Source: Ornithinicoccus sp045032955 (GTDB lineage: Bacteria > Actinomycetota > Actinomycetes > Actinomycetales > Dermatophilaceae). From it: a DNA stretch of 64,000 nucleotides. The notes beneath the pieces were generated by a model. It saw only the letters and a program-made list of their open reading frames with translations. It was not told the DNA's origin and ran no database searches. The position numbers were made by a program, and so were the translations under genes. Shown in pieces: positions 42,171-50,938 of this stretch; position 1 is the stretch's first letter, and every line of letters begins with the position of its first letter. The stretch is taken from positions 1 to 64,000 of the forward strand of contig NZ_JBJFZU010000002.1 in assembly GCF_045032955.1 (NCBI RefSeq). The letters are read 5' to 3'.

Positions 42171-42223
42171 CTCCGACCGAGCGTCGCCCGTGGTTGCCCT
42201 CAGCCCCACCGAGCATCGCCCGG
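42171..42223. repeat. intergenic repeat (32-bp family, reverse orientation)
   Basis: On the minus strand GAGGGCAACCACGGGCGACG followed by CTCGGTCGG matches the 32-bp unit at 47819-47886, and a second, diverged half (GGGCGATGCTCGGTGGGG) follows. It lies 16 nt after the galM stop. Confidence 0.8.
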
Positions 42224-42259
42224 ACCACTACTGTCAGCGGACCAGGGCACACTGGTCCC

Positions 42260-42874
42260 ATGAGCAGCCCGGCCCAGCGCAGCGACCTCTCCACCTGGGG
42301 GCGCCGGGTGCTGCCCGTGCTGCTGCTCGTCGCGCTGATGTGGGTGGTCGAGGTCGTCGACCTGCTGCTGCCGCTCTCGTTGGACCAGTTCGGCATCCGC
42401 CCGCGCGATCCGGGCCACCTGGCCGGGATCGTGCTCAGCCCGTTCCTGCACCTCGGCTTCGGCCATCTCGTCGCCAACACCCTGGCCCTACTCGTGCTGG
42501 GCTCGTTGCTGGCGCTCTCGACCCGTCACCTGTGGCTGGTCACGACCGGGGTCGTGGTGCTGGGCGGGCTCGGCGTGTGGCTCCTCGGAGGCCCGAGCAC
42601 CGTGCACATCGGGGCCAGCGGTGTCGTCTACGGGTATGCCGCCTTCCTGGCCGTCTACGGCTTCGTCGCCCGACGCCTGGGGCAGGCACTGCTCGGCGTG
42701 CTGGTGATCCTGGTCTACGGCTCGATGGTCTGGGGCGTGCTGCCCCTGCAGACCGGCGTCTCCTGGCAGGCGCACCTCTTCGGCGCCGCTGCGGGCATCG
42801 GGCTGGCGGTCTGGCTCGGCCGTCGTGACCGGCCGCGGAATGCCCGGCGGCACGGGGCGTTGACCCTGTCATGA
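42260..42874 (+). CDS. rhomboid family intramembrane serine protease
   Basis: A 204-residue membrane protein with six hydrophobic helices. Catalytic Ser in the GxSG motif (HIGASGVVYGYAAF) and catalytic His in WQAHLFGAAAG; the helix-2 HLxxN element is GHLVANTLALL. No ribosome binding site; CACACT 6 nt before the ATG suggests a leaderless mRNA. ATGA overlap with the following LLM oxidoreductase. Substrate unknown. Confidence 0.92.
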   Translation: MSSPAQRSDLSTWGRRVLPVLLLVALMWVVEVVDLLLPLSLDQFGIRPRDPGHLAGIVLSPFLHLGFGHLVANTLALLVLGSLLALSTRHLWLVTTGVVVLGGLGVWLLGGPSTVHIGASGVVYGYAAFLAVYGFVARRLGQALLGVLVILVYGSMVWGVLPLQTGVSWQAHLFGAAAGIGLAVWLGRRDRPRNARRHGALTLS

Positions 42875-43887
42875 AGCGCATCGGCTTTCTCTCCTTCGGG
42901 CACTGGACCCCGCACCCCCAGTCGGCCACGCAGTCGGCCTCGGACGTGCTGCTGCAGTCGATCGACCTGGCCGTCGCGGCCGAGGAGCTCGGCGCGGACG
43001 GCGCCTACTACCGCATCCACCACTTCGCCCGGCAGCTCGCGTCCCCGTTCCCGCTGCTCGCGGCCGTGGGGGCACGCACCAGCCGGATCGAGATCGGTAC
43101 CGGCGTGATCGACATGCGCTACGAGAACCCGCTCTACATGGTGGAGGACGCGGGTGCGGCCGACCTGATCTCGGGTGGCCGGCTGCAGCTCGGCATCAGC
43201 CGGGGTTCGCCCGAGCAGGTCGTCGAGGGCTACCGCCACTTCGGTCACGACCCCCGCGACGAGGAGAGCGACGCGGACATGGCGCGCCGGCATACCGACC
43301 GCTTCCTGACCGCGCTGGAGGGCGAGGGCTTCGCCCAGCCCAGCCCCCGGCCGATGTTCCCCAACCCGCCCGGGCTCCTCCGGCTCGAGCCGCACTCCGA
43401 GGGGCTACGGGACCGCATCTGGTGGGGCGCCGGCAGCCGGGCGACGGCCGAGTGGGCCGGCACGCAGGGGATGAACCTGATGAGCTCGACGCTGCTCACC
43501 GAGGACGCCGGTCTGCCCTTCCACCAGCTCCAGGCCCAGCAGATCCAGCTCTTCCACGACGCCTGGGCCGCCGCCGGCCACACCCGCGAGCCACGCACCT
43601 CGGTCAGCCGCAGCATCTTCCCGCTGCGCACCGCCCAGGACCACGCCTACTTCGGGCTGGAGCGGCGCAGCGCGGACCAGGTCGGCATCATCGACGGCGG
43701 ACGCGCGACCTTCGGCAAGACGTATGCCGCCGAGCCGGAGGAGCTGGCGCGTCAGCTGGCGCAGGACGAGGCGATCGCCGCCGCGGACACCCTGCTGCTG
43801 ACGGTGCCGAACCAGCTCGGCGTCGACTACTGCGCGCACGTCATCGAGGGGGTCCTGGAGGTCGCCGGCGAGCTCGGCTGGCGTTAG
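42871..43887 (+). CDS. LLM class flavin-dependent oxidoreductase
   Basis: A 338-residue luciferase-like monooxygenase-fold protein. N-terminal IGFLSFGHWTPHP, DLAVAAEELGADGAYYRIHHFARQ, TSRIEIGTGVIDMRYENPLYMVEDAGAAD (family block) and SGGRLQLGISRGSPEQ. Uses FMN or F420 in related proteins; the substrate is unknown. Coupled to the rhomboid gene; converges on the MFS gene with a 4-bp overlap. Confidence 0.92.
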   Translation: MKRIGFLSFGHWTPHPQSATQSASDVLLQSIDLAVAAEELGADGAYYRIHHFARQLASPFPLLAAVGARTSRIEIGTGVIDMRYENPLYMVEDAGAADLISGGRLQLGISRGSPEQVVEGYRHFGHDPRDEESDADMARRHTDRFLTALEGEGFAQPSPRPMFPNPPGLLRLEPHSEGLRDRIWWGAGSRATAEWAGTQGMNLMSSTLLTEDAGLPFHQLQAQQIQLFHDAWAAAGHTREPRTSVSRSIFPLRTAQDHAYFGLERRSADQVGIIDGGRATFGKTYAAEPEELARQLAQDEAIAAADTLLLTVPNQLGVDYCAHVIEGVLEVAGELGWR

Positions 43888-45176
43888 TCCTCGACGACGA
43901 AGTCCGCCACCTCGCGGTGCCGCAGCGCCACCCAGGCGGACGCACCGAGGCAGGCGAGGGCACCCAGCAACGCCGACCAGGCGGGCGTCGTCAGCCCGGC
44001 CACCGCCCCGGCGCGGGCGTTGCCGATGTCCGGTCCCGCGACCCCGATGACGTGCTCCACCGCGGAGACGCGGCCGAGGTGGCTGTCGGCGGTGGCGAGC
44101 TGGACCATGGCCGCACGGGAGGTCACCGAGACGGTGTCGGCCGCCCCGGCGACCACCAGGAACGCCAGGCACAGCCACGCCGTCCCGGCCAGGGCGGCGG
44201 CACCGAAGCCGACCAGCGCGACGCCCCACACCCCGACCGCGAGCAGCTGCACCCGCCCCAGATGGGCGGTCCGGGTGACCAGCCCCGACGCCAGGCCCGC
44301 GCTCACCCCGCCGACGGCGATGCTGCTGAGGAAGAGGCCCAGGGTGCGCGGGTCGCTGTCGAAGAGCTCGGTGTTGACCATCGGGAAGAGCGCCACCGGA
44401 AAGGCCAGCAGGGTGGCTGCCAGGTCGAGCAGGAAGGACCCGCGCAGCACCGGGTTGCGGCGCACCTGCTGCACGCCCTCGCCGATCATCACCAGCGCCC
44501 GCCGCAGACGGCGACGCAGCCGGGCGGTCGCCCGCGCCGGGTCCGCGGACCGTGCGGAGGGCACCCCCCGCCGCGGCGGCATCGCCGGTAGTGACCACAC
44601 CGACCACCAGCTGATCAGCAGGGCCACCGCATTCACCAGGTAGCAGACCGCCACCGACGTGGCGCCGATCAGCACCCCTCCCAGCGCCGGACCGACCAGC
44701 ATGGCCGCCTGGAAGCTCACCATCTGCAGGGCGATCCCGGCGGGCACCAGCGACCGGTCCAGCAGCCGCACGGTGAACGTGCGGCGGGCCGGGGCACCCA
44801 GCGCACCGAAGGCCGTCTGCACGCTGATCAGCACGAGGAGCAGCGGCAACGGGTAGGCCCCGAGCAGGATCTGGGTGGCCAGCGCCAACGCCGCCAGCGA
44901 CTGGCCTGCGGTCGCCCAGAGGCCGACCTTCCGACGGTCCAGCACGTCGGCCACCGGCCCGCCGACCAGGCCCATGACGATCATCGGACCGGCCTGCGCC
45001 AGCCCGAGCGCCGCGACCCAGAAGGGGTTGCGGGTCAGCTCCCACACCTGGAAGAGCACGCCGACCACGGCGATCTGCGCCCCCAGACCGGCCAGCATCC
45101 CGCCCAGCCACAGCCGCCGGAACGGCGCGCTGCGGTGCAGCGGGGTCAGGTCGATCAACGCCCCCCGCGGGCTCAC
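43884..45176 (-). CDS. MFS transporter (EntS/multidrug-like, 12 TM)
   Basis: A 430-residue major facilitator with about 12 helices. Motif A is seen as GLVGGPVADVLDRRKVGL; FGALGAPARRTFTVRLLDRS is typical of the enterobactin-exporter-like (DUF/MFS_3) subgroup. A basic cytoplasmic loop (ARLRRRLRRAL) separates the halves. The GTG at 45176 is used, 4 nt after the stop of the MarR gene, so the MarR protein likely controls it. Confidence 0.92.
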   Translation of the reverse strand: MSPRGALIDLTPLHRSAPFRRLWLGGMLAGLGAQIAVVGVLFQVWELTRNPFWVAALGLAQAGPMIVMGLVGGPVADVLDRRKVGLWATAGQSLAALALATQILLGAYPLPLLLVLISVQTAFGALGAPARRTFTVRLLDRSLVPAGIALQMVSFQAAMLVGPALGGVLIGATSVAVCYLVNAVALLISWWSVWSLPAMPPRRGVPSARSADPARATARLRRRLRRALVMIGEGVQQVRRNPVLRGSFLLDLAATLLAFPVALFPMVNTELFDSDPRTLGLFLSSIAVGGVSAGLASGLVTRTAHLGRVQLLAVGVWGVALVGFGAAALAGTAWLCLAFLVVAGAADTVSVTSRAAMVQLATADSHLGRVSAVEHVIGVAGPDIGNARAGAVAGLTTPAWSALLGALACLGASAWVALRHREVADFVVED

Positions 45177-45180
45177 CGGC

Positions 45181-45669
45181 TCACTCGAGGGGTCCGGGCG
45201 GCAGGTGGTCGTCCAGCCGTTCGGCGAACGAGCGCCGCGCCAGCGCGGCGGCCATGTCCGCGGCGACCTGGCTGGCGGCATACGGCAGCTCGGCCTCGAG
45301 CTCGGCGATCGCGGCCTCGGTGGCCCGCCACTCGTCCTCGGCGAGGGGCACCAGGGCGCGCCCTCGGCCGGTGAGGGTGATGACGCGGGTACGCCCGTCC
45401 TCACCGACCTCGCTGCTCACGAGCTCGGCCTGCCGCATCTGACTGATGGTCTGGCTGAGCGCCGAGTGGGTCCGGTCCAGCTCGCGGGCCAGCTCGGTGA
45501 TCGTCATCGGACCGAGGTGGGCCAGGCGCACCAACGGCAGCACATAGCGGCTGCGGACCTGGCCCTGACCGCGCGCCCGGTAGGCCTCGGTGATGGCCGT
45601 GTCTATCTCGGCGAGGACCTCGAAGAGCTGCCGGAGGCGGCTCTCGCGGGTCGGGTCGTCGGATGTCAC
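45181..45669 (-). CDS. MarR family transcriptional regulator
   Basis: A 162-residue winged-helix repressor: LVRLAHLGPMTITELARELDRTHSALSQTISQMRQAELVSSEV then GEDGRTRVITLTGRGRALV (wing). It starts with GTG; TATATT lies exactly 6 nt upstream, so the mRNA is probably leaderless. Two ACAGCGCT sites cover the -10 box and start codon, indicating tight autoregulation. Operon with the MFS transporter. Confidence 0.92.
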   Translation of the reverse strand: MTSDDPTRESRLRQLFEVLAEIDTAITEAYRARGQGQVRSRYVLPLVRLAHLGPMTITELARELDRTHSALSQTISQMRQAELVSSEVGEDGRTRVITLTGRGRALVPLAEDEWRATEAAIAELEAELPYAASQVAADMAAALARRSFAERLDDHLPPGPLE

Positions 45670-45691
45670 AGCGCTAATATAACAGCGCTGT
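45668..45691. promoter_or_regulatory. MarR operator overlapping promoter and start codon
   Basis: ACAGCGCT at 45668-45675 and the 10-bp palindrome ACAGCGCTGT at 45682-45691 are separated by AATATA, whose complement TATATT is the -10 box of the MarR gene. Confidence 0.65.
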
Positions 45692-45725
45692 CAGGTATGC
45701 TGCCCTCGCCTGGGAGGATGGCCGC

Positions 45726-46805
45726 ATGCGAGCCCTCGTCCTGGATGCCGCCCGCGCACTGCCCCGGGTGGACGCCGTCCCCGACCCTGCCCTGCCCGAG
45801 GACGGGGTGCTCGTCCGGGTCACCGCGACGGGGCTGTGCCGCAGCGACTGGCACGCGTGGGCCGGGCACGACGACGGCATCACCTTCCCCCATGTGCCGG
45901 GGCACGAGCTCGCCGGGCACGTCGCCGCGGTCGGCGCGTCGGTGCGGCAGTGGCACGGCGGGGAGCGCGTCACGGTGCCCTTCGTCTGCGGGTGCGGTCG
46001 GTGCACCTGGTGCCTGGCCGGTGACGCGCAGGTCTGCCCCGACCAGCAGCAGCCCGGTTTCACGCACGACGGTTCGTTCGCCGAGCTGGTGGCCGTCCAT
46101 GCCGCCGACGTGAACCTGGTGGCCGTCCCCGACGACGTCGACCTCGCGACCGCTGCCGCCCTCGGCTGCCGCTTCGCGACGGCATACCGGGCCCTGGTCG
46201 CGCGCGCACGTGTCACCGCCGGGGAGTGGGTCTGCGTGGTCGGCGCCGGCGGGGTCGGGCTGAGCGCGGTGATGATCGCCCGGGCGCTCGGGGCGAGGGT
46301 GGTCGCCGTCGACCGGAACGCGGAGGCGCTCCGGGTCGCTGCCGGGCTGGGGGCCGAGCACACGGTCCTGGTCGGCGACGAGGGCGGGGCAGTGGGCGGC
46401 GACGGCGCCGATGGTGCCGGCGCCGTCCCGGACACGGTCGCCGAGCTCACCGGAGGTGGCGCGCACGTCTCGGTGGACGCCGTGGGGAGCGCCGGAACCT
46501 GCGCCGACGCGATCCGCAGCCTGCGCCGGCGCGGCCGGCACGTGCAGATCGGGCTGCTCCCCGCCATGGACGGTCACCCGCGGGTGCCGATGGACCGGGT
46601 GATCGGCTGGGAGCTCGACCTGCTCGGCAGCCACGGGATGGCTGCGGTCGACTACCCCGGGATGCTGGCCCTCATCGAGCAGGGGTCGCTGCAGCCGCAG
46701 CGTCTGATCGAGCGCACCATCGGGCTGGCGGAGGCCGCCGAGCTCCTTCCCGGCTTCGACCGGGCCCCGGTCGCCGGCATCACCGTGATCGACCCCACCC
46801 GCTAG
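45726..46805 (+). CDS. zinc-dependent alcohol dehydrogenase (MDR family)
   Basis: A 359-residue zinc dehydrogenase. Catalytic-zinc motifs TGLCRSDWHAWAGH and GHELAGHVAAVG; structural-zinc cysteines in FVCGCGRCTWCLAGDAQVC; cofactor motif VVGAGGVGLSAVMIARALGA. The insertion GGDGADGAGAVP near residue 220 is low complexity. GGAGGATGG precedes the ATG. Substrate unknown. It is divergent from the MarR gene and may share its operator. Confidence 0.92.
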   Translation: MRALVLDAARALPRVDAVPDPALPEDGVLVRVTATGLCRSDWHAWAGHDDGITFPHVPGHELAGHVAAVGASVRQWHGGERVTVPFVCGCGRCTWCLAGDAQVCPDQQQPGFTHDGSFAELVAVHAADVNLVAVPDDVDLATAAALGCRFATAYRALVARARVTAGEWVCVVGAGGVGLSAVMIARALGARVVAVDRNAEALRVAAGLGAEHTVLVGDEGGAVGGDGADGAGAVPDTVAELTGGGAHVSVDAVGSAGTCADAIRSLRRRGRHVQIGLLPAMDGHPRVPMDRVIGWELDLLGSHGMAAVDYPGMLALIEQGSLQPQRLIERTIGLAEAAELLPGFDRAPVAGITVIDPTR

Positions 46806-46834
46806 CGCACGCCGACCCCTGCTAGACCTGTGCC

Positions 46835-47818
46835 ATGAGACTGCTCCTGCTGGGCGGCACCGCCCACCTCGGCTCCACCGTCGCCACCCGGGCGCTGGCC
46901 CGCGGCCACCAGGTGACCTGCCTCGCGCGCGGGTCGGCGGACCCGCCCGAGGGCGTGACCTTCGTGCGCGGCGACCGGGACGACCCGGACGGGCTGTCGG
47001 CGGTGCGCGACGAGGAGTGGGACGTCGTCGTCGACGTCACGCGGCAGCCGGGGCAGGTCCGGCGGGCCGTCTCCGAGCTCCGCACGCGTCACTGGGTCTT
47101 CGTCTCCACCGCCAACGTGTATGCCGCCGCCTCCGCTCCCGGGTACGACGAGGACACCCCGCTGCTGGAGCCGCTCGAGGGTGAGGCGATGACCTCGGTG
47201 GAGGAGTACGGGCCGGCCAAGGTCGCCTGCGAGCGCGCGGTGACCGAGGGGGCGCGTGCCGGTGGTGGCACCGCGACATTGGTGCGGGCCGGGCTGATCG
47301 GTGGGCCTGGCGACGACTCTGCCCGGGTCGGCTACTGGCCGTGGCGCCTCGCCCATCCCAGCGGTCCGGACGTCGTCGTGCCGGACGACCTCGACTTCCC
47401 GGTGGCCTTCATCGACGTCCGGGACATCGCGGCCTGGGTGGTGCACGCCGCCGAGCAGCGGCTGGACGGGGCGTTCAACGTCACCGGCCCGCCGACCACG
47501 CTGGGGACGGTGCTGGAGGAGTCCGCCCGGGTCGCCGGGGCGACGGTGCCCCTGCGGCCGGTCCCGGTCGCAGAGCTGACCAGGCTCGGGGTGCGGCCGT
47601 GGATGGGGCCGCGGTCACTGCCGCTGTGGATCGACGACCCCGCGCTGCGGCACTTCGCCGTGATGGGGACCGGGCGCGCCCGGGCAGCCGGACTGCATAC
47701 CCGTCCCTTGGCCGAGACGTTGGCCGACACCCTCGCCTACGAGGAGGCCCGCGAGTCACCCCGCCCGGTGGGCCTCACGGATGCCGAGGAGCAGGAGATC
47801 CGCGCCGCACTGGGCTGA
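46835..47818 (+). CDS. NAD-dependent epimerase/dehydratase family protein
   Basis: A 327-residue extended-SDR-like protein. It begins MRLLLLGGTAHLGSTVATRAL (GGTxxLG cofactor turn), with WVFVSTANVYAA, EEYGPAKVACE (Y-x-x-x-K) and VAFIDVRDIAAWVVHAAEQ. This group includes reductases and RNA-binding CSP41-like proteins; the substrate is unknown. TAGACC lies 6 nt before the ATG, suggesting a leaderless mRNA. The stop abuts the 32-bp repeats. Confidence 0.88.
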   Translation: MRLLLLGGTAHLGSTVATRALARGHQVTCLARGSADPPEGVTFVRGDRDDPDGLSAVRDEEWDVVVDVTRQPGQVRRAVSELRTRHWVFVSTANVYAAASAPGYDEDTPLLEPLEGEAMTSVEEYGPAKVACERAVTEGARAGGGTATLVRAGLIGGPGDDSARVGYWPWRLAHPSGPDVVVPDDLDFPVAFIDVRDIAAWVVHAAEQRLDGAFNVTGPPTTLGTVLEESARVAGATVPLRPVPVAELTRLGVRPWMGPRSLPLWIDDPALRHFAVMGTGRARAAGLHTRPLAETLADTLAYEEARESPRPVGLTDAEEQEIRAALG

Positions 47819-47886
47819 GGGCAACCACGGGCGACGCCCGGTCGGGGTGAGGGCAACCACGGGCGACGCCCGGTCGGGGTGAGGGG
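47819..47886. repeat. 32-bp tandem repeat, 2 units
   Basis: Two identical 32-bp units, each GAGGGCAACCACGGGCGACG followed by CCCGGTCGGGG and T, plus a partial third, between the stops of convergent genes. The CGCCCGGTCGG end matches the 22-bp repeats at 14137 and 20282. Confidence 0.9.
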
Positions 47887-47890
47887 AGGC

Positions 47891-48943
47891 TCAGAGGACG
47901 ACGCTGCGGACCCAGTTGGCGCCGGCTCCGGTCTCCACGCGGGCCAGCTCGGTGAGGGTGCCGTCCTCGGCCACCGCCACCAGCGCGACGTCGGTGTCCT
48001 GCTCACCGGCGACCACGGCGTGCTCGCCGTCGGCCAGCACGGCGAAGCCGCGGGGCTGGCGCACCGTGTCCACCAGCGACACGGCCTCGCCCAGGGTCCC
48101 GTCCTCGCCCACCGGCAGGCTCACCAGCGTCGACGCGGTGCGCTCGCTGCAGAGCAGGAAGCGGCCGCCGCGGGCCAGGTGCAGGTCGGCGCCCCACACC
48201 AGCTGCCCAGCGACCGGGTCGGCGCCCAGCTCGCTGTGCGAGAGTCCACGGTCCCGGGCGTACGCGGGCACGGCACCGACCGGCGTCAGCACACCGGTCG
48301 CGGTGTCCCGGGCCAGGGTCAGCGCCTCCCCGGAGAACTCGGTCATCACGTACGCCACCCGCTCGTCCGCGGAGAGCACCAGGTGTCGCGGGCCGGACCC
48401 GGCGGGGGCCTCGGCGGTCGGCGGCGCCAGCGGGCTCAGCTGCCCCGCGGGCGACAGCGAGTACTGGGCGACCACGTCGGCGCCCAGGGACACCACGTAC
48501 AGCCCGCGCCCGTCGGCGGCCACCGCGGCGCAGTGCGCGTTCGGCCAGGAGACCTCGGCGGTGGGCTCCTCGACGTTGCCGTCGCCGTCCACCGGGAAGA
48601 CCTGGGCGGTGCCGCCGCCGTAGGACGCCGCCACCAGCAGCGTCCCGCCCTGGGCGAGCGAGAGGTAGCTCATCGAGGAGGCGACGTCGGTCCGGGACAG
48701 GTGCACCAGGGCCCCACTCTCCCGCTCCAGCGAGAAGACGTCGATCCCGGGCGGGTCACCCTTCGCGGCGGCATACACCAGGTCGCGGTCGGGGTCGACG
48801 ACGAAGGTGCCACAACCCTCGCCCACCTCGGTCACCGCGATCCTCGTCAGCGACGGCGCCGCCTCCGGGGTGCCGGAGGTCTCGACGCGGAAGGTGCTGA
48901 CGGTGCTGTCGGCGGCATTGGCCACGAGGACGAGTTCGCTCAT
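47891..48943 (-). CDS. lactonase family beta-propeller protein (6-phosphogluconolactonase-like)
   Basis: A 350-residue seven-bladed propeller of the YkgB/lactonase family: GCGTFVVDPDRDLVYAA, YGGGTAQVFPVDGDG, WPNAHCAAVAADGRGLYV, GSGPRHLVLSADERVAYV, and HLARGGRFLLCSERTASTL. Related proteins hydrolyse 6-phosphogluconolactone. It lacks a signal peptide, so it is cytoplasmic. GGGGGG just before the ATG is the ribosome binding site. Confidence 0.88.
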   Translation of the reverse strand: MSELVLVANAADSTVSTFRVETSGTPEAAPSLTRIAVTEVGEGCGTFVVDPDRDLVYAAAKGDPPGIDVFSLERESGALVHLSRTDVASSMSYLSLAQGGTLLVAASYGGGTAQVFPVDGDGNVEEPTAEVSWPNAHCAAVAADGRGLYVVSLGADVVAQYSLSPAGQLSPLAPPTAEAPAGSGPRHLVLSADERVAYVMTEFSGEALTLARDTATGVLTPVGAVPAYARDRGLSHSELGADPVAGQLVWGADLHLARGGRFLLCSERTASTLVSLPVGEDGTLGEAVSLVDTVRQPRGFAVLADGEHAVVAGEQDTDVALVAVAEDGTLTELARVETGAGANWVRSVVL

Positions 48944-48962
48944 CCCCCCACGGTATGCGCGT

Positions 48963-50237
48963 TCAGGCCGCCCATCCGAACAGGGTGCCCTCGGGACCGG
49001 TCACGGTGACGCAGCGCTCGGGGGTGAGCGCCACGTGGACGCGCAGCCAGTCGTCACCGGAGGAGCTGGTGTAGGTGAGGGTCTCGTTGGTGCGGTCCTC
49101 CACCACCGTGCGGGCCCGGGCCAGCCACGGATGCCGTCGGCGCAGGCCGATGAGCTCACGGTGCAGGGTCAGCATCCAGTGCCCGTCCGTGGGCAGGTCG
49201 GTCGGGCCGGCGGGCAGCGCGGGACGGATGGCGTCGTCGCCGCCGAGCCGCTCCTCCTTGGTCCCGTGGAAGGCGTACTCGTCGCCGTAGTAGATCGAGG
49301 GCATCCCGCCGACGGTCATCAGCACCGCGAGCGCGAGCACAGCGCCCTCGTCCCCGACCCGGGTGGCGATCCTCGTGACGTCGTGGTTTCCGACGAAGGT
49401 CTGCGGCACGAAGGTCTCCAGCAGCGCGTCGTGCCGTTCGAGGGCGTGCGCCAGCTCCCAGCAGTTGGTGTCCAGGACCGCGCTCCAGACGGCCTTCCAC
49501 AGCTCGTACTGGGTGAGCGTGTCCAGGCCGCTGGCCTCGACGAACGCCGGGTAGTCGCCGTGGATGACCTCGCCGACGAAGAGCGCGTCGGGGAACTCCT
49601 GGCGGACCCGGGCGACCACCCGGGCCCAGAAACCGGCGGGCACCGCGTAGGCGACGTCGAGACGCCAGCCGGCGATCCCGCGCCGCAGCCAGTGCAGCAT
49701 CACCTCGACCACCAGCTCCTCCACCCGCGGGTCGGTGTGGTCCAGCTCGACCAGACCGCCGTGGCCCTCCCAGGTGGCCGGGGCGCCGTCGGGGCCACGC
49801 TTGAGCATGCCCGCGGTCGGGTCCTCGGCGGCCGCCCCACCCGAGCCGTCCGAGCCGTCCGAGCCGTCGCGCGCGGCGCGGGCCAGCGGGTGGTCGACCC
49901 CGACGTGGTTGAAGACACCGTCCAGCAGCACCGCGAGGCCACGCTCCCGGCACTTCTCGAGCAGGTGGTCCAGGTCGGCCTCGTCACCCAGCCGGGGGTC
50001 GATCCGGTGGTGGTCGAGGGTGTCGTAGCCGTGGCTGGAGGAGGCGAACACCGGGCCCAGCAGCAGTCCGGAGCAGCCGGTGCCGACGACGTGCTCGAGC
50101 CAGGCCTCCAGCCGTGGCAGCCGGTGCTCGACGGCGTCGGCGCCCTCCAGCACGGCCGGGGCGCCGAGGGCACCCAGCGGGTAGACGTGCCACCAGATGG
50201 CGTGGTCGAGCAGTCGGGCGACTCCGGCGTTCTCCAT
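48963..50237 (-). CDS. GH13 alpha-amylase family glycoside hydrolase
   Basis: A 424-residue (beta/alpha)8 enzyme. Conserved GH13 regions: DGVFNHVG (region I), GWRLDVAYA with the nucleophile Asp near residue 195 (region II), FVGEVIHGDY with the acid/base Glu near 220 (region III) and FVGNHDVTRI with the third Asp (region IV). It lacks a signal peptide, so it acts on intracellular alpha-glucans or oligosaccharides. The ATG at 50237 is preceded by a G-run; the longer frame to 51011 is not real. Confidence 0.93.
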   Translation of the reverse strand: MENAGVARLLDHAIWWHVYPLGALGAPAVLEGADAVEHRLPRLEAWLEHVVGTGCSGLLLGPVFASSSHGYDTLDHHRIDPRLGDEADLDHLLEKCRERGLAVLLDGVFNHVGVDHPLARAARDGSDGSDGSGGAAAEDPTAGMLKRGPDGAPATWEGHGGLVELDHTDPRVEELVVEVMLHWLRRGIAGWRLDVAYAVPAGFWARVVARVRQEFPDALFVGEVIHGDYPAFVEASGLDTLTQYELWKAVWSAVLDTNCWELAHALERHDALLETFVPQTFVGNHDVTRIATRVGDEGAVLALAVLMTVGGMPSIYYGDEYAFHGTKEERLGGDDAIRPALPAGPTDLPTDGHWMLTLHRELIGLRRRHPWLARARTVVEDRTNETLTYTSSSGDDWLRVHVALTPERCVTVTGPEGTLFGWAA

Positions 50238-50287
50238 CCCCCCATCGTGCACTGTCAGTGGGTGGCACAGCGCGACGGGCGGACCTC

Positions 50288-50851
50288 TCACCACCGGTGG
50301 GCGACGTCCACCACCAGCCGCTGCCCCGCGCCGGGGCCGTCCAGCACGAAGGCCCGCATCGGCAGCCGTGCCCGGACACCGAGGCCGAGGGAGGTCTGGC
50401 CCTCGAAGCTGCCGCCCAGCCGGACCTGGCGCAGCGTGTCGTAGCCGGTGACGTCGACCAGGTTCGCCCGGTCGGCCGGGTCGTAGACGGCCTCCCCGGT
50501 GTCCGGGTCGTAGGTCGGGTTGCCCACCAGCACCTCCAGCCTGGCCCCGCCGCGCAGCGACAGGGCGGCGCCGCTGCCCGGTGCCCGGTAGGTGCTGACG
50601 TAGCGGACCCGGTGGTCGCCGGCGTCCCCGGAGATGTCGATGACGACACGGTCGAAGCAGCCGTGCCGCCCGGACCGGACGTCGGTGATCGGCCCGGAGC
50701 CCAGGTCGACACCGGTGTCCTTGGGCAGCGAGCCCCAGGTGATCCCGCAGCTGGGCGCCGCCGTGGCGCTCGGGGCGGAGACGGCGGCGGGGGCGAGCGC
50801 CACCGCCGCCAGCAGGAGGCCGGCGAGACCGGCCCGTCGTCGTGCCTTCAT
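50288..50851 (-). CDS. secreted AMIN-like domain protein
   Basis: A 187-residue exported protein. Signal peptide MKARRRAGLAGLLLAAVAL with a likely cut after the Ala-rich SATAAP. The mature part matches the AMIN-like actinobacterial domain: GPITDVRSGRHGCFDRVVIDISG, YRVRY-like VRYVSTYRAPGSG, LRQVRLGGSFEGQTSLGLGVRARLPMR, and a terminal RLVVDVAHRW. Such domains may bind cell wall. GAGGAGGT precedes the ATG. Confidence 0.88.
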   Translation of the reverse strand: MKARRRAGLAGLLLAAVALAPAAVSAPSATAAPSCGITWGSLPKDTGVDLGSGPITDVRSGRHGCFDRVVIDISGDAGDHRVRYVSTYRAPGSGAALSLRGGARLEVLVGNPTYDPDTGEAVYDPADRANLVDVTGYDTLRQVRLGGSFEGQTSLGLGVRARLPMRAFVLDGPGAGQRLVVDVAHRW

Positions 50852-50938
50852 GGTGACCTCCTCGTCGGGCGCAGGGGTTCCTGCACACTGCCGGGAGTCG
50901 TCGGGGGACCGCCCAGATACGTCCCCCGGAGGGCGGGC

